Below are positions 25,892 through 34,765 of a stretch of DNA of 64,000 nucleotides, piece by piece. Location of the stretch: NCBI GenBank assembly GCA_965221655.1, contig OZ244906.1, forward strand, positions 2,870,325 through 2,934,324, read 5' to 3'. The stretch's first letter is position 1. Every line of letters starts with the position of its first letter. Below the pieces are notes generated by a model. It ran no database searches, was not told the origin of the DNA, and was given only the letters and a program-made list of their open reading frames with translations. The position numbers and the translations under genes are program-made. Origin of the DNA: Bin107 sp965221655. Lineage in GTDB: Bacteria; UBA8248.

Positions 25892-27091
25892 ATGACGGTT
25901 GCTTTCGATCCCCAGGCCGTGGGGGCGGAACGTCTGGAGAAGATTCCCTTCTCGGGCATCCGCAGGGTTTTCGATGCCGTGGCGAAACTCGAAGCCGAGG
26001 GGCGCGACGTCATTCACTGGCAAATCGGGCGCACGGATTTCGACACGCCCGAACACATCAAGCAGGGCGCCGCCGAATCCCTCGCGCGCGGCGACGTGCA
26101 CTACGCCCCCAGCACGGGGGTTCCCGCCCTGCGCAGGGGCATCGGCCACCGAACGGAAATCGACACCGGCGTGGAGGTGAACCCCGATACCCAGGTAATC
26201 GTCATGGCCGGGGCGAACGAGGGCATCATGGTCTCGATGCTGGCGTTGGTGAATCCGGGGGACGAAGTGATCGTCGCCCAGCCGAATTGGCACCACTACA
26301 AATCTTGCACCGCCCTTGCGGGTGGCGTGCCTGTGGAAGTGGAGACGAAGGAGGAGAACGACTTTGCCCTGCGTGCCGAGGATATCGAAGCGGCCCTGAC
26401 GCCCCGAACCAAACTCGTCTGCCTCACCTCGCCGGGCAACCCCACGGGCTGCACGATTCCCGAGGAGGAACTCGCGAAAATCGCGGACCTGGCAGTGCGG
26501 CGCAACCTTCTCGTGATGAGCGACGAAATATACGCGCGCATCTACTACGGCGACGCTCCGTGTGCTCCGAGCATCTTCTCGCAACCCGGCATGGCCGAGC
26601 GGACGGTGATCATCAACGGTTTCTCGAAGTTTTACAGCATGGACGGCTGGCGGCTGGGCTGGACGGTGGCGAGCCCCGAGATTACGCGCCACCTGCTCAA
26701 GATTCGCCAGTACACCACCGTTTGCGTGAACACCTTTATTCAGCACGGCGCCGCGCGCGGGGTGCTTGAGGATCAGGCGCCCATGGAGGCGATGACGCGC
26801 GCGTTCGACGAGCGCCGCCGCGTGATATCCGAAGGCTTGCGCGCCATTGAGGGCGTTACGCTGGCCGAGCCCACGGGCGCGTTCTACGCGTTCCCGAACG
26901 TGAAGGCCTTTGGCGAAACCTCGGGGGAGGTGGCGGACTACCTGCTGAACGAACACGCCATCGCCACGGTGAACGGCGCCGTCTTCGGCGGCGAGGGGTA
27001 CGTTCGCATCGCGTATTCGTGTTCGACCGAGGAGTGTGAGCGCGGGGTGGAGCGTCTGGCGAAGGCACTGGAGCAACTTCGCAGGGGCTAG
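25892..27091 (+). CDS. Pyridoxal-phosphate aminotransferase, class I/II
   Basis: A 399-residue fold-type I aminotransferase. The Schiff-base lysine is Lys246 in NGFSKFYSMDGWRLGW, with the cofactor phosphate arginine following; LTSPGNPTGCTIPEEEL and VMSDEIYARIYYGD supply the Asn and the Asp/Tyr that hold the ring. The family covers aspartate and aromatic aminotransferases; the exact amino acid is not evident. The start at 25892 follows AAGGAGATGG. A 96-base gap separates it from PhzF, so it may have its own promoter. Confidence 0.93.
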   Translation: MTVAFDPQAVGAERLEKIPFSGIRRVFDAVAKLEAEGRDVIHWQIGRTDFDTPEHIKQGAAESLARGDVHYAPSTGVPALRRGIGHRTEIDTGVEVNPDTQVIVMAGANEGIMVSMLALVNPGDEVIVAQPNWHHYKSCTALAGGVPVEVETKEENDFALRAEDIEAALTPRTKLVCLTSPGNPTGCTIPEEELAKIADLAVRRNLLVMSDEIYARIYYGDAPCAPSIFSQPGMAERTVIINGFSKFYSMDGWRLGWTVASPEITRHLLKIRQYTTVCVNTFIQHGAARGVLEDQAPMEAMTRAFDERRRVISEGLRAIEGVTLAEPTGAFYAFPNVKAFGETSGEVADYLLNEHAIATVNGAVFGGEGYVRIAYSCSTEECERGVERLAKALEQLRRG

Positions 27092-27153
27092 GAGGCCGGG
27101 CCTTCGCGCGCGCGGTGCGCATTCTCTCGTGCGGTTGGCGGGGGAGTGGTGCG

Positions 27154-27504
27154 TCAGAGTCTTCCGTAGTCGTCTTCCAGGCGTTCGATGTCGTCCTCGC
27201 CGAAATAGACTCCCGTCTGCACCTCGATGAAGATGAAGGGCGCGTCGGCTGTGTTCTGAATCCGGTGCCACGCCCCTTGGGGGATGTCCATACTTTGGCC
27301 TGCTGAGAGGGAGATTGTCTCGCCTTCTCTGGTGACGAGGGCTTCGCCTGCTATGGCGTGCCAATGCTCGGTCCTGTGGGCGTGTCGTTGCAGGCTGAGG
27401 CGGCCGCCTGGCTCAACGACGACGCGCTTGACCTTGTGGTCGGGCGCATCAGCCAGCACGGTGTAGTGCCCCCAGGGTTTTCGTTGGCTGTCGTGTTCGG
27501 GCAT
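27154..27504 (-). CDS. Cupin, mannose-6-phosphate isomerase type II-like
   Basis: A 116-residue cupin. PWGHYTVLAD near the start, VEPGGRLSLQRHAHRTEHWHAIAGEALV (metal-binding H-x-H...E...H) and SMDIPQGAWHRIQN match the C-terminal isomerase half of bifunctional mannose-1-phosphate guanylyltransferase/mannose-6-phosphate isomerase, standing alone here. It probably isomerises fructose-6-P and mannose-6-P for surface sugars. The ATG at 27504 opens the recognisable domain. It converges on the aminotransferase gene. Confidence 0.88.
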   Translation of the reverse strand: MPEHDSQRKPWGHYTVLADAPDHKVKRVVVEPGGRLSLQRHAHRTEHWHAIAGEALVTREGETISLSAGQSMDIPQGAWHRIQNTADAPFIFIEVQTGVYFGEDDIERLEDDYGRL

Positions 27505-27518
27505 CGGGCCCCTCGAGG

Positions 27519-27548
27519 AAGACGGCGCCGTTTGCGGGGCGCCGTCTT
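27519..27548 (-). terminator. Hairpin terminator between cbtB and the cupin gene
   Basis: An 11-bp perfect stem (27519-27529 with 27538-27548, AAGACGGCGCC and its complement) closes an eight-base loop. It lies just after the cbtB stop on the minus strand and before the cupin start. The T-run is short, so efficiency is uncertain. Confidence 0.55.
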
Positions 27549-27572
27549 TCGCCGTGCTGTCGATGCTGGCCG

Positions 27573-27770
27573 CTAGTGACAGGGGAAGGCGAAGGCGTGT
27601 CGGGTGTCGTGAGCGGCGTCGTGAAGAAGCTGCGGCTGCGCGAAGCCCACTCCGTAGAGGATGAAGACACCGAGAACGATTGCCAACAGAGCCGGCGCGA
27701 CGGCCTCCATGTGCCCTGTTCGTCCACCGGTTGCGGCCCGTTGCTTCATTGCGCTCTCGTGTGTAGCCAT
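27573..27770 (-). CDS. cbtB: CbtB, small cobalt-transport subunit
   Basis: A 65-residue membrane protein with one hydrophobic helix (AVAPALLAIVLGVFILYGVGFA) and the family's histidine-rich tail HDAAHDTRHAFAFPCH, a likely metal-binding site. CbtB normally pairs with the five-helix CbtA for cobalt uptake under B12 control. No cbtA is in the window and no cobalamin riboswitch fits in the 85-base upstream gap. AAAGGAGGG precedes the ATG. It may be co-transcribed with the cyclase gene upstream. Confidence 0.85.
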   Translation of the reverse strand: MATHESAMKQRAATGGRTGHMEAVAPALLAIVLGVFILYGVGFAQPQLLHDAAHDTRHAFAFPCH

Positions 27771-27855
27771 CGACTCCCTCCTTTGCGTTTCTCTCGAAAC
27801 TCCCCGCGTACCGGAACAATACTACCATATGTTTCAAATTGCCGACTGATTCGTC

Positions 27856-28632
27856 CTAGTTGTCGACGATGGCCACCGCCCGGCACCATGCGCCGCTCGC
27901 GCGCTCTATCTTGACGGGCAGCATGGAGACGGTAAAGCCGAACTCGGGAATCTTGTCGAGGTTCGTGAGCTTCTCCGCGTGAATGTATTCCTTCCTGCGG
28001 CCCAGGAAATGGCTGCCGAAGAAGTCTTTTGTGTTTCCCCCGCGTCTGAGTTCGGTCATCTTCGAGACGGGGATGTCGAAGCCCCATGCGTCGATGCCCA
28101 TCACCTTGATTCCCTGATCGACGAGCCATTCCGTGGCGTCCACGCTCATGCCCGGGTGGGTCTGCTCGAAGTCGGGCGCGTAGAGGTACTTCGTCGTGTG
28201 GTCGGTGCGAATGAGTACGATGTCCATCGGCTTGAGGGCGTAGCCTTTCTCTTTGAGGGAGGCGACCCGCTGCTTCGTCTCCTCGACCGTGATGTTGTGT
28301 CCGCGCTCGACGTCGTGGAAATCCAGAACGACGCCGTCGCCCACGCACCATTCGAGAGGTACCAAGTCTATCGTCTTGGCGGGCTGGCCCTCACACTCGG
28401 GGCCGTAGTGGTAGGGCGAGTCGAGGTGCGTGCCGCTGTGCGTGCTGATGGAGGTGATGTTCTCCGTCGCACAGTGCATCTGGTCGGGAAAATAGCCGGT
28501 GTCGGGAAACCCGTAGGACTTCGCGCGCATCCGCCCGAGTTCGACATGATTCACGTAGTGGATGACGGCCGGGTTGTTTTCCATCGGCGCGTTCTGAAGC
28601 GGAATGCTCAAATCGACGATTCTACGGGCCAT
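27856..28632 (-). CDS. Cyclase/kynurenine-formamidase-like metal hydrolase
   Basis: A 258-residue member of the cyclase family (PF04199). The metal motif HSGTHLDSPYHYG is intact (about 67-79), followed by the expected Asp/His/Glu positions such as IDAWGFDIPV and the C-terminal ASGAWCRAVAI. Members hydrolyse amide or lactam bonds, including N-formylkynurenine and isatin. The substrate is unknown. It lies 25 bases downstream of a carboxymuconolactone-decarboxylase-family gene, suggesting shared aromatic or amide catabolism. Confidence 0.9.
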   Translation of the reverse strand: MARRIVDLSIPLQNAPMENNPAVIHYVNHVELGRMRAKSYGFPDTGYFPDQMHCATENITSISTHSGTHLDSPYHYGPECEGQPAKTIDLVPLEWCVGDGVVLDFHDVERGHNITVEETKQRVASLKEKGYALKPMDIVLIRTDHTTKYLYAPDFEQTHPGMSVDATEWLVDQGIKVMGIDAWGFDIPVSKMTELRRGGNTKDFFGSHFLGRRKEYIHAEKLTNLDKIPEFGFTVSMLPVKIERASGAWCRAVAIVDN

Positions 28633-28657
28633 TGCAGGATGCTCCTCGTGGCTCGGG

Positions 28658-29140
28658 TCAGGGCTTGCGCGTTGCGCGCCGTTTCGGTTTCGTGGGCGGG
28701 GCTTCGTCCACCTTGAGGCCCGGCGGCGGGGCAGCGGCCTTCTCTCCGCGTTTCAATTGGGGAAAGACGTCGTTCGCGGCGATGCGCGCCGCTTGCAGCA
28801 TGTAGGGCATCCCGCAATAGATGGCCATCTGGATGATGACCTCCATGATTTCGCGCTTCGTCGCTCCGCAGTTCCAGGCGGCCTGCACGTGGGTGCGCAG
28901 TTGCGGATGCGCGTTGGCCATGACGCACGCGGCCACGGCGCACAGTTCGCGCGTCTTCTGGGGCAGGACGCCTCTGTCGTAGAGCCCGCCGTAGCAGAAG
29001 TTCATGAACAACTCCATGAACTCCTCGTCCGCCCACTCGGCCATGTCGTGGCCGATGCGCTCGGTGAACTCTTTCGTCCAAAGCGCCGTGCCGCGCTTAA
29101 GCGCCCTGGCGGGAATCTTGGGTTTTCGTTTGGGAGGCAT
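28658..29140 (-). CDS. Carboxymuconolactone-decarboxylase-family protein
   Basis: A 160-residue CMD-family protein with the layout FMNFCYGGLYDRGVLPQKTRELCAVAACVMANAHPQLRTHV then AAWNCGATKREIMEVIIQMAIYCGMPY. It resembles the true 4-carboxymuconolactone decarboxylase branch: the C-x-x-C redox pair of AhpD is absent. That contrasts with the selenocysteine CMD protein at 56 kb. The tail is Lys/Arg/Pro-rich and likely disordered. The ATG follows AAGGAGAA. It is first in a minus-strand group with the cyclase and cbtB. Confidence 0.9.
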   Translation of the reverse strand: MPPKRKPKIPARALKRGTALWTKEFTERIGHDMAEWADEEFMELFMNFCYGGLYDRGVLPQKTRELCAVAACVMANAHPQLRTHVQAAWNCGATKREIMEVIIQMAIYCGMPYMLQAARIAANDVFPQLKRGEKAAAPPPGLKVDEAPPTKPKRRATRKP

Positions 29141-29379
29141 TGGTTCTCCTTGCTTGGATTACGCACCCGAAAGGGCTTGGTAGAGACGGTTTTGGGAGCG
29201 GATTGGCACCCTTGCTAACACGCACAACTCCGCGGTGTCAAACCGAAGCGGGGTGGGCGTTTTTAACTTTCGGGTAATCGGCCGGAAACAAGCGCGAAAC
29301 ACTTTTTGCCTGAAAATCGAGAGAACGCTCGGTGAGCGGCAAAGGTACGTATTCGACAAAACACATCGGAGGAAAAGGT

Positions 29380-30771
29380 ATGAAAAGAAGAGGTTTGTTG
29401 GTTGCGGCGGGGCTTGTGTTCGCCGCGGGAGTTTTGTCCTTCGCCGCCGAGGGGTGGGCGCAGGACGTGAAGGCGATGGCGAAGAGCCTCGCGGACCTCA
29501 GGGTCGCAGCGGACACCGTCTGGGTGATGGTCGCGGGCTTTTTGGTGTTCTGGATGCACGCGGGCTTCGCCATGCTCGAGTCCGGCCTTTGCCGGGCGAA
29601 GAACACGGTCGCCATTCTCTACAAGAACTTTGGCGTTGTCGCCGTCTCCTCGCTCGCGTTTTGGGTGCTGGGCTTCGCGCTCATGTTCGGAGACGGCAGC
29701 TCGATGTTCGGAACGAACGGTTTTTTCCTGTCGGGAGCGGACAACAGCCCGGCCACGGGCGACGCATACGCGGGCGTTTTCTCCGCACTGAACTGGACGG
29801 GCGTGCCGCTCTACGCGAAGTTCTTTTTTCAACTCGTCTTCGCGGCGACTGCGGCCACCATCGTCTCGGGCTGCGTGGCCGAGCGAATCAGATTCTCCTC
29901 GTTCATGATTTTCAGCTTCGTACTCGTCGCCTTCATCTACCCTGTCCAGGGACACTGGATTTGGGGTGGAGGCTGGCTCGGGAGCATGGGTTTTCTGGAT
30001 TTCGCGGGCTCGACCGTGGTCCACTCCGTAGGTGGCTGGGCGGGCCTGGCGGGCATCATTGTGCTTGGACCCCGCATCGGGAAATACGCTTCCGACGGGC
30101 GCATGCAGCCAATGCCCGGCCACAACATGCCGCTTGTGACCCTGGGCGGGTTCGTTCTGTGGCTTGGTTGGTTTGGTTTCAACCCGGGTAGCACTATGGC
30201 TGCCGACCCCGGGGCCATCGCACGTATCGCGGTGACGACAAACCTCGCCGCCTCGGCGGGCGTCGTGGCTTCTAGCCTCACCTCACGCACCCTGTTCGGC
30301 AAAGCGGACCTTTCGATGAGCGTAAACGGCGCGCTCGCGGGTCTGGTGGCCATCACTGCACCCTGTGCGAACGTCACGCCGCTGGGGGCGGTCGTCATCG
30401 GCTTGATCGCGGGCGTCATCGTCTGCCTTTCGATCCCGTTTCTTGACAAGGTCAAGATAGACGACCCGGTGGGTGCCGTTTCCGTGCACCTGGTGTGCGG
30501 AGCCTTCGGCACGCTCGCCCTCGGTCTGTTCGCGGCCCCTTCGGTCGATCCGGGCGTCGTGGGTCTGTTCTACGGAGGGGGAGCGGGGCTCCTCGTCAAG
30601 CAGCTCGTGGGCGTCGTGGCGGTGGGAGCGTTCACCTTCGTGCTCTCCCTCGTACTGTGGTACGTGGTGCGTGCCGCTCTCGGCCTGCGCGTTTCCGCAG
30701 AGGACGAATCGGCGGGTCTGGACATCTCCGAGCACGGCATGGAGGCCTACGCAAGCGAGCGTCTGGCCTAG
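29380..30771 (+). CDS. amtB: Ammonium transporter
   Basis: A 463-residue Amt/MEP/Rh-family channel. A cleavable-looking N-terminal segment (MKRRGLLVAAGLVFAAGVLSF) precedes about eleven helices. Family signatures include FWMHAGFAMLESGLCRAKNT, GHWIWGGGWL, FAGSTVVHSVGGWAGLAG with the first pore histidine, and LGWFGFNPGS. The ATG at 29380 has GGAGGAAAAGG before it and is preferred to an upstream in-frame GTG or ATG. It is followed by glnK, the usual PII partner that closes the channel when nitrogen is plentiful. Confidence 0.95.
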   Translation: MKRRGLLVAAGLVFAAGVLSFAAEGWAQDVKAMAKSLADLRVAADTVWVMVAGFLVFWMHAGFAMLESGLCRAKNTVAILYKNFGVVAVSSLAFWVLGFALMFGDGSSMFGTNGFFLSGADNSPATGDAYAGVFSALNWTGVPLYAKFFFQLVFAATAATIVSGCVAERIRFSSFMIFSFVLVAFIYPVQGHWIWGGGWLGSMGFLDFAGSTVVHSVGGWAGLAGIIVLGPRIGKYASDGRMQPMPGHNMPLVTLGGFVLWLGWFGFNPGSTMAADPGAIARIAVTTNLAASAGVVASSLTSRTLFGKADLSMSVNGALAGLVAITAPCANVTPLGAVVIGLIAGVIVCLSIPFLDKVKIDDPVGAVSVHLVCGAFGTLALGLFAAPSVDPGVVGLFYGGGAGLLVKQLVGVVAVGAFTFVLSLVLWYVVRAALGLRVSAEDESAGLDISEHGMEAYASERLA

Positions 30772-30783
30772 TAGAGGAACTTC

Positions 30784-30805
30784 GGGCGGATGCGTACGTC
30801 CGCCC
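30784..30805 (+). terminator. Hairpin between amtB and glnK
   Basis: GGGCGGA (30784-30790) pairs with TCCGCCC (30799-30805) over an eight-base loop, followed by TCTTT. It is a weak attenuator or processing site that could set the ratio of AmtB to GlnK. Confidence 0.45.
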
Positions 30806-30824
30806 TCTTTGAGGGGAGTAAAAA

Positions 30825-31163
30825 ATGCGTTTGGTTACGGCGATCATCAAGCCATTCAAGCTGGAAAGCGTAAAGGAAGCATTGGGAGAGGCCGGCGTGG
30901 CGGGCATGACGGTAAGCGAGGTCAAGGGTTTCGGTCGACAGAGGGGCCACACCGAGCTCTACCGGGGCAGTGAGTACGTGGTCGATTTTCTGCCGAAGAT
31001 CAAGGTGGAAGTTCTTACCCAGGATGCGAACGCCGCTGCCGTCGTTGAAGCGATCAGCGAGGCTGCGCATTCAGGGCAGATAGGAGACGGCAAAATATTC
31101 GTTTGCGCCGTGGAGGATTGTGTGCGGATTCGCACAGGCGATAGGGGCGACGCCGCCATCTGA
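30825..31163 (+). CDS. glnK: PII nitrogen regulatory protein
   Basis: A 112-residue PII protein that senses ATP/ADP and 2-oxoglutarate and binds AmtB. The T-loop shows Tyr51 in YRGSEYVVDFLPK, the uridylylation site in proteobacteria. The C-terminal GDGKIFVCAVEDCVRIRTGDRGDAAI is the conserved nucleotide-site end. GAGGGGAG precedes the ATG. Its place behind amtB makes GlnK the better name than GlnB. Confidence 0.95.
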   Translation: MRLVTAIIKPFKLESVKEALGEAGVAGMTVSEVKGFGRQRGHTELYRGSEYVVDFLPKIKVEVLTQDANAAAVVEAISEAAHSGQIGDGKIFVCAVEDCVRIRTGDRGDAAI

Positions 31164-31290
31164 GGGAGTCGTCCGCTTCACTGCAAGAGAGTTCGGGGCC
31201 GGGGGCGCGCCTCGTTGATGCCGGAACTCGCGCCTCCCTTGACGGGGCGCGTTTCCCGGACCCATTTGGAGTTCCGAAAGGAGAAAGTGC

Positions 31291-32574
31291 ATGTTCGGAA
31301 AGTGTGTGTTTGCAACGCTGGTGCAAAGAAGTCCCATGCGGTTCGTTTCTGCCCTTGCGCTCGCCGCCGCGCTCATGGTGCCGGGAGGCGCTTCGGCCCA
31401 GTCGATGACGCAGCAGATGCAGCAGAAGATCGAAGCCCTGGAGAAGCAAATCGAGGCGCTTAAAACCCAGATGAAGTCGATCTCCGAGGAGCAAAAAACG
31501 CAGAAAGAAGTAGTCCGGCAAACGAGGGTGGACGTGAAGAAGTCGCTCGACTTGCTTCCGAAAGTTGAAATCTCGGGTGCGGCAACCGGCATGTTGCAAG
31601 GCACGTCGGGCGTCGACAAAGAAGCGGGCGGAAACGAGGGCTTCTCGGTCGGCCTGTTCGACTTGGCCTTCACCCACGAGCCGGCGAAAAATCTCACCTT
31701 GCAACTCGTTCTGGAGGGTATCGCGGGCGACGGTCCGGATGCACGGTTTGGGACTTTTTCGGGTTTGAACTCGAACGCGGGCGACACCGGGGACGAACTG
31801 ACGGTGCTCGAGGCGACGCTGGAGGCGACCTTCGGCGCCCTTACCCTCACGGCGGGAAAAATCGACCTAACGAACTACATCGACGGCAACAACGTGGCGG
31901 GAGATTCCGCCTCGCAATTCGTGACGGGGGCGTTTTCGAACAACGCGGTTCTGAGTGCTCCGGACAACGCTGCGGGTGCGCGTGCGCGCCTGGACTTGCC
32001 CAAGGGTTTCTACGTCGAAAGCGGCTTCATGGATCAGGACGCAGACGGCAGCGGCTCCACGAACGACAAGCTGTTCGACCATATCTTCTCCATGGTGGAG
32101 GTGGGTTACGGCGGCAAGGCGTTCGGCAGGGAGGGCAACTATCGGCTGTGGGGTTTCGCGGACGGCAACGGACTTGAGATGAAGGGCGACGAGCAGGAGC
32201 GGTATACGGCCTATGGATACGGGGTCAGCATCGACCAGGAACTGACTCCGGGGTTGTCGATGTTCCTGCGTCTGGGTTTTCGCGATTCGGACAACCTGAG
32301 TTACGACACCGAGTCCGCGTGGAGTGCGGGCTTCCAGATGGGGATTCCGGGGCGTCCGAGCGACGCGGCGGGTCTGGCTTTTGGCGCTATAAAACCGATA
32401 GCCAAAGGCAACGCGAAGAAAAAGGACGAGGAGACGTTCGAAGCATATTATCGCTGGCACTTTGCGGAAAACGTCCACCTGAGTCCCATCCTGCAATTCG
32501 TCAAAAATCCCGAGGGGAATCCCGAAGCGGATGATTTGGTGGTCCTCGGAGCGCGGTTTCAAGTCGATTTCTAG
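31291..32574 (+). CDS. Outer-membrane porin with N-terminal coiled coil
   Basis: A 427-residue protein with a signal peptide (RFVSALALAAALMVPGGASA-QS), then a heptad-rich coiled coil MTQQMQQKIEALEKQIEALKTQMKSISEEQKTQKE, then a beta-barrel of alternating amphipathic strands ending in the aromatic residue of ...LGARFQVDF, as outer-membrane barrels do. The coiled coil suggests trimerisation. It lies 127 bases after glnK and before a strong terminator, so it may be controlled with ammonium uptake. Family looks porin/OprB-like; substrate unknown. AAAGGAGAAAG precedes the ATG; a second in-frame ATG at 31336 would shorten the pre-sequence. Confidence 0.8.
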   Translation: MFGKCVFATLVQRSPMRFVSALALAAALMVPGGASAQSMTQQMQQKIEALEKQIEALKTQMKSISEEQKTQKEVVRQTRVDVKKSLDLLPKVEISGAATGMLQGTSGVDKEAGGNEGFSVGLFDLAFTHEPAKNLTLQLVLEGIAGDGPDARFGTFSGLNSNAGDTGDELTVLEATLEATFGALTLTAGKIDLTNYIDGNNVAGDSASQFVTGAFSNNAVLSAPDNAAGARARLDLPKGFYVESGFMDQDADGSGSTNDKLFDHIFSMVEVGYGGKAFGREGNYRLWGFADGNGLEMKGDEQERYTAYGYGVSIDQELTPGLSMFLRLGFRDSDNLSYDTESAWSAGFQMGIPGRPSDAAGLAFGAIKPIAKGNAKKKDEETFEAYYRWHFAENVHLSPILQFVKNPEGNPEADDLVVLGARFQVDF

Positions 32575-32593
32575 GTAGCGAACTCTCTCGTGC

Positions 32594-32622
32594 CCGGCCC
32601 CGGAGACGGGGCCGGTTTTTTT
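32594..32622 (+). terminator. Rho-independent terminator after the porin gene
   Basis: A nine-pair GC stem (CCGGCCCCG 32594-32602 with CGGGGCCGG 32607-32615) with loop GAGA is followed directly by seven T (32616-32622). This is the clearest intrinsic terminator in the window and ends the amtB-glnK-porin unit. Confidence 0.9.
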
Positions 32623-32749
32623 ATGTGACTCCCCGCGAAGACGCTTTCTCCCGACAACCTCCAGGATGATTCGAACAACTATCTATATTCCCGCACGTTA
32701 GGGTAGCGTTTATTTTTTAGGTATGGCTAAAAAATTATCGGGTGCTAGC

Positions 32750-32779
32750 TTGACTTTTCTTTTGGCGCAGCCATAAAAT
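32750..32779 (+). promoter_or_regulatory. Promoter for the di-haem cytochrome/phnDCE operon
   Basis: TTGACT (32750-32755) and TAAAAT (32774-32779) are 18 bases apart, downstream of a strikingly AT-rich stretch (about 32690-32740) that could act as an UP element. The start codon at 32822 follows after about 35 bases of leader. Confidence 0.65.
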
Positions 32780-32821
32780 TTGTTGTCTGAGGTTTTTTGC
32801 CGCAAAACGGAGAGAGAAACC

Positions 32822-34765
32822 ATGGGGCGCAGGCGAGAGGCGGCCGGAAGAGGGGCCGGCGTCGCGGGCAGACGCTTGTGGGCGTGCCTTCTCGTCGCAG
32901 GCTCTCTGCTGGTGAATGCCGCCGGCGTTTTCGCCCACGTCGTTCCTCCCGAGGCGTTGCACCCCGTCGCCGAAAGTTATCGCCGCGCGAACTTCATGCT
33001 CAATCTAAACCCCGTGCCCTGGTCCGAGGTATGGGCCGACGCAGAGCGCATCGAACGCACACTGGCGGAGGCACACCCCGCTGCTGCCCGAAAGTTTCGG
33101 GAAGCTCTGGACGCCGCGAGGCGCGTCGCCCGAACCGCAGACCCGGGAGCCGACATGACGGCGGCGCGCGAGAACGGGCGGCGTCTCGTTTTCGGTCTGT
33201 TGACGCGCGGCGTCGCCGCACTGCTGATTGCGCGTCTGGACCAAGTTCGCCCCAACGCCACGAGGGCCGAAGTGCGAAGCCGCCTCGCCGAGGCGCGCAA
33301 GATTTCGGACGCCTTCGCGGAAGCCCTGCCGTACCTCGACCCCCAAGGCTGGAAGAAGATGCGGATACACTGGCTCGAGGCGCGCTCGCACTCAGGAGCC
33401 GGGGGTGTGATGGGCATCGGCGCAAGAGCGATGAACGTTGCCAAGATTCAGGAAAACACCGCCGCTATCCGCCGGTATTTCACCGCGAACTTCTCCGCCT
33501 TTCGGGCCGGTAAGCGTGAGAGGCTCCTCCCCCGACCGCGGGCGAGCAAAACCTATGTCCGGACGGCCAGGGTGCCCTGGCGTCTGCCCCCGGGCTCGGA
33601 CATCAACAAGCAACTGCCGCGCCCGCGGCAGATTCTCGGCATGGCTGCGCGTGGCGTGAACGAGGCGGAAACCTTTCTCATCGCGCTGGGCGACATGGCC
33701 TTTGACAGCGCCGAGATTTTCGGCGAGCCCGCCCGCAGCCTGGGGATGAGTTGTAATACCTGCCACAACAAAGGGGTGACGAATCCCCGGCTCTTCATTC
33801 CCGGGCTTTCGAGCCGCAAGGGCGGGATGGACGTGTCGAACAGCTTTTTTGCGGGCCACGCCAACAACGGCCTCTACGACCCGCTGGACACGCCCGATTT
33901 GCGCGGCATTCGCTTCACGGCCCCTTACGGCAGGAACGGGCGCTTCGCCTCGCTGCGCGAGTTCGTGCGCAACGTCATCGTGAACGAGTTCGACGGGCCC
34001 GAACCCGATCCCATGCTGCTCGATGGGATGGTCGCCTACATGAACGAGTTCGAGTTCTTGCCGAATCCCAAATTACGAAAGAGCGGGCGACTCGACCCCG
34101 CGCGGGTCTCGCAGGCGGCCTTGCGGGGAGAGAAGACGTTTTTTCGAAAATTTCCGCAGATGATGGGCGGGGCGAGTTGCGCGAGTTGCCACGTACCGGA
34201 TGCGAACTTTCTGGACCACAAGCGCCACGACATCGGTTCGACGGGCGAGGGTCCCGGACCCTTCCGCTCGGGAGGGCTGGACACTCCCACCCTGCTTTCC
34301 GCGAAATTTACTGCGCCTTATTTCCACGACGGCAGCTTGCCTACTCTGCGCGCTGTGAACGAGTGGTTCAACGAGCGCTTCAAACTCGGACTGACCAAAA
34401 AGGAAATAGACGACCTCACCGCCTACGTCGAGGCCGTGGGCGACGGCGTGGAGGGCATGGAGGATACGGTGCACACGCTCGCGTCTGAACTGGAGGAGTT
34501 CAAGTTCTTCCTCTCTACCTACGAGCGTTTGAAGAGAAGAAAAAAAACGGAGCTGATCGCCATCGTGCTTCGGACGGTCGTGCGTGAGGTGCAGGCCCAC
34601 AAGTGGGACGTGCAGGACAAGGGTAGCCTCCCCATCCTCGACGAGATGGAGAAGAACCTGAACGAGGCGCTCGAGGCGCATCTGGCGGGCGACGCGAAGA
34701 CGAGCGAGGAGAAAATGGCGGCCTACCACACCCTGTATGAGAAAAACGCGGACAAGCTCAAATGA
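32822..34765 (+). CDS. Periplasmic di-haem cytochrome c, MauG/cytochrome-c-peroxidase family
   Basis: A 647-residue exported protein. A basic N-terminus and hydrophobic core (LWACLLVAGSLLVNAAGVFA) form the signal. Two c-type haem sites are visible, C311-NT-CH and C453-AS-CH, each followed by the segments typical of the bacterial peroxidase/MauG family (FTAPYGRNGRFASLREFVRNVI; LSAKFTAPYFHDGSLPTLRAV). About 290 residues before the first haem and ~100 after the second are extra and helical. Family members reduce peroxide or oxidise proteins and small molecules. Its stop overlaps the start of a PhnD-like gene (ATGA), linking it to an uptake system. Confidence 0.88.
   Translation: MGRRREAAGRGAGVAGRRLWACLLVAGSLLVNAAGVFAHVVPPEALHPVAESYRRANFMLNLNPVPWSEVWADAERIERTLAEAHPAAARKFREALDAARRVARTADPGADMTAARENGRRLVFGLLTRGVAALLIARLDQVRPNATRAEVRSRLAEARKISDAFAEALPYLDPQGWKKMRIHWLEARSHSGAGGVMGIGARAMNVAKIQENTAAIRRYFTANFSAFRAGKRERLLPRPRASKTYVRTARVPWRLPPGSDINKQLPRPRQILGMAARGVNEAETFLIALGDMAFDSAEIFGEPARSLGMSCNTCHNKGVTNPRLFIPGLSSRKGGMDVSNSFFAGHANNGLYDPLDTPDLRGIRFTAPYGRNGRFASLREFVRNVIVNEFDGPEPDPMLLDGMVAYMNEFEFLPNPKLRKSGRLDPARVSQAALRGEKTFFRKFPQMMGGASCASCHVPDANFLDHKRHDIGSTGEGPGPFRSGGLDTPTLLSAKFTAPYFHDGSLPTLRAVNEWFNERFKLGLTKKEIDDLTAYVEAVGDGVEGMEDTVHTLASELEEFKFFLSTYERLKRRKKTELIAIVLRTVVREVQAHKWDVQDKGSLPILDEMEKNLNEALEAHLAGDAKTSEEKMAAYHTLYEKNADKLK

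Noticed and set aside
27771..27855. Cobalamin riboswitch ahead of cbtB
   Set aside because: The gap is only 85 bases, much less than the element needs, and no conserved B12-box-like block is visible.
29204..29216. Sigma-54-like promoter TGGCAC..TTGCT upstream of amtB
   Set aside because: The GG and GC elements are separated by seven bases instead of ten, so it does not fit sigma-54 spacing.
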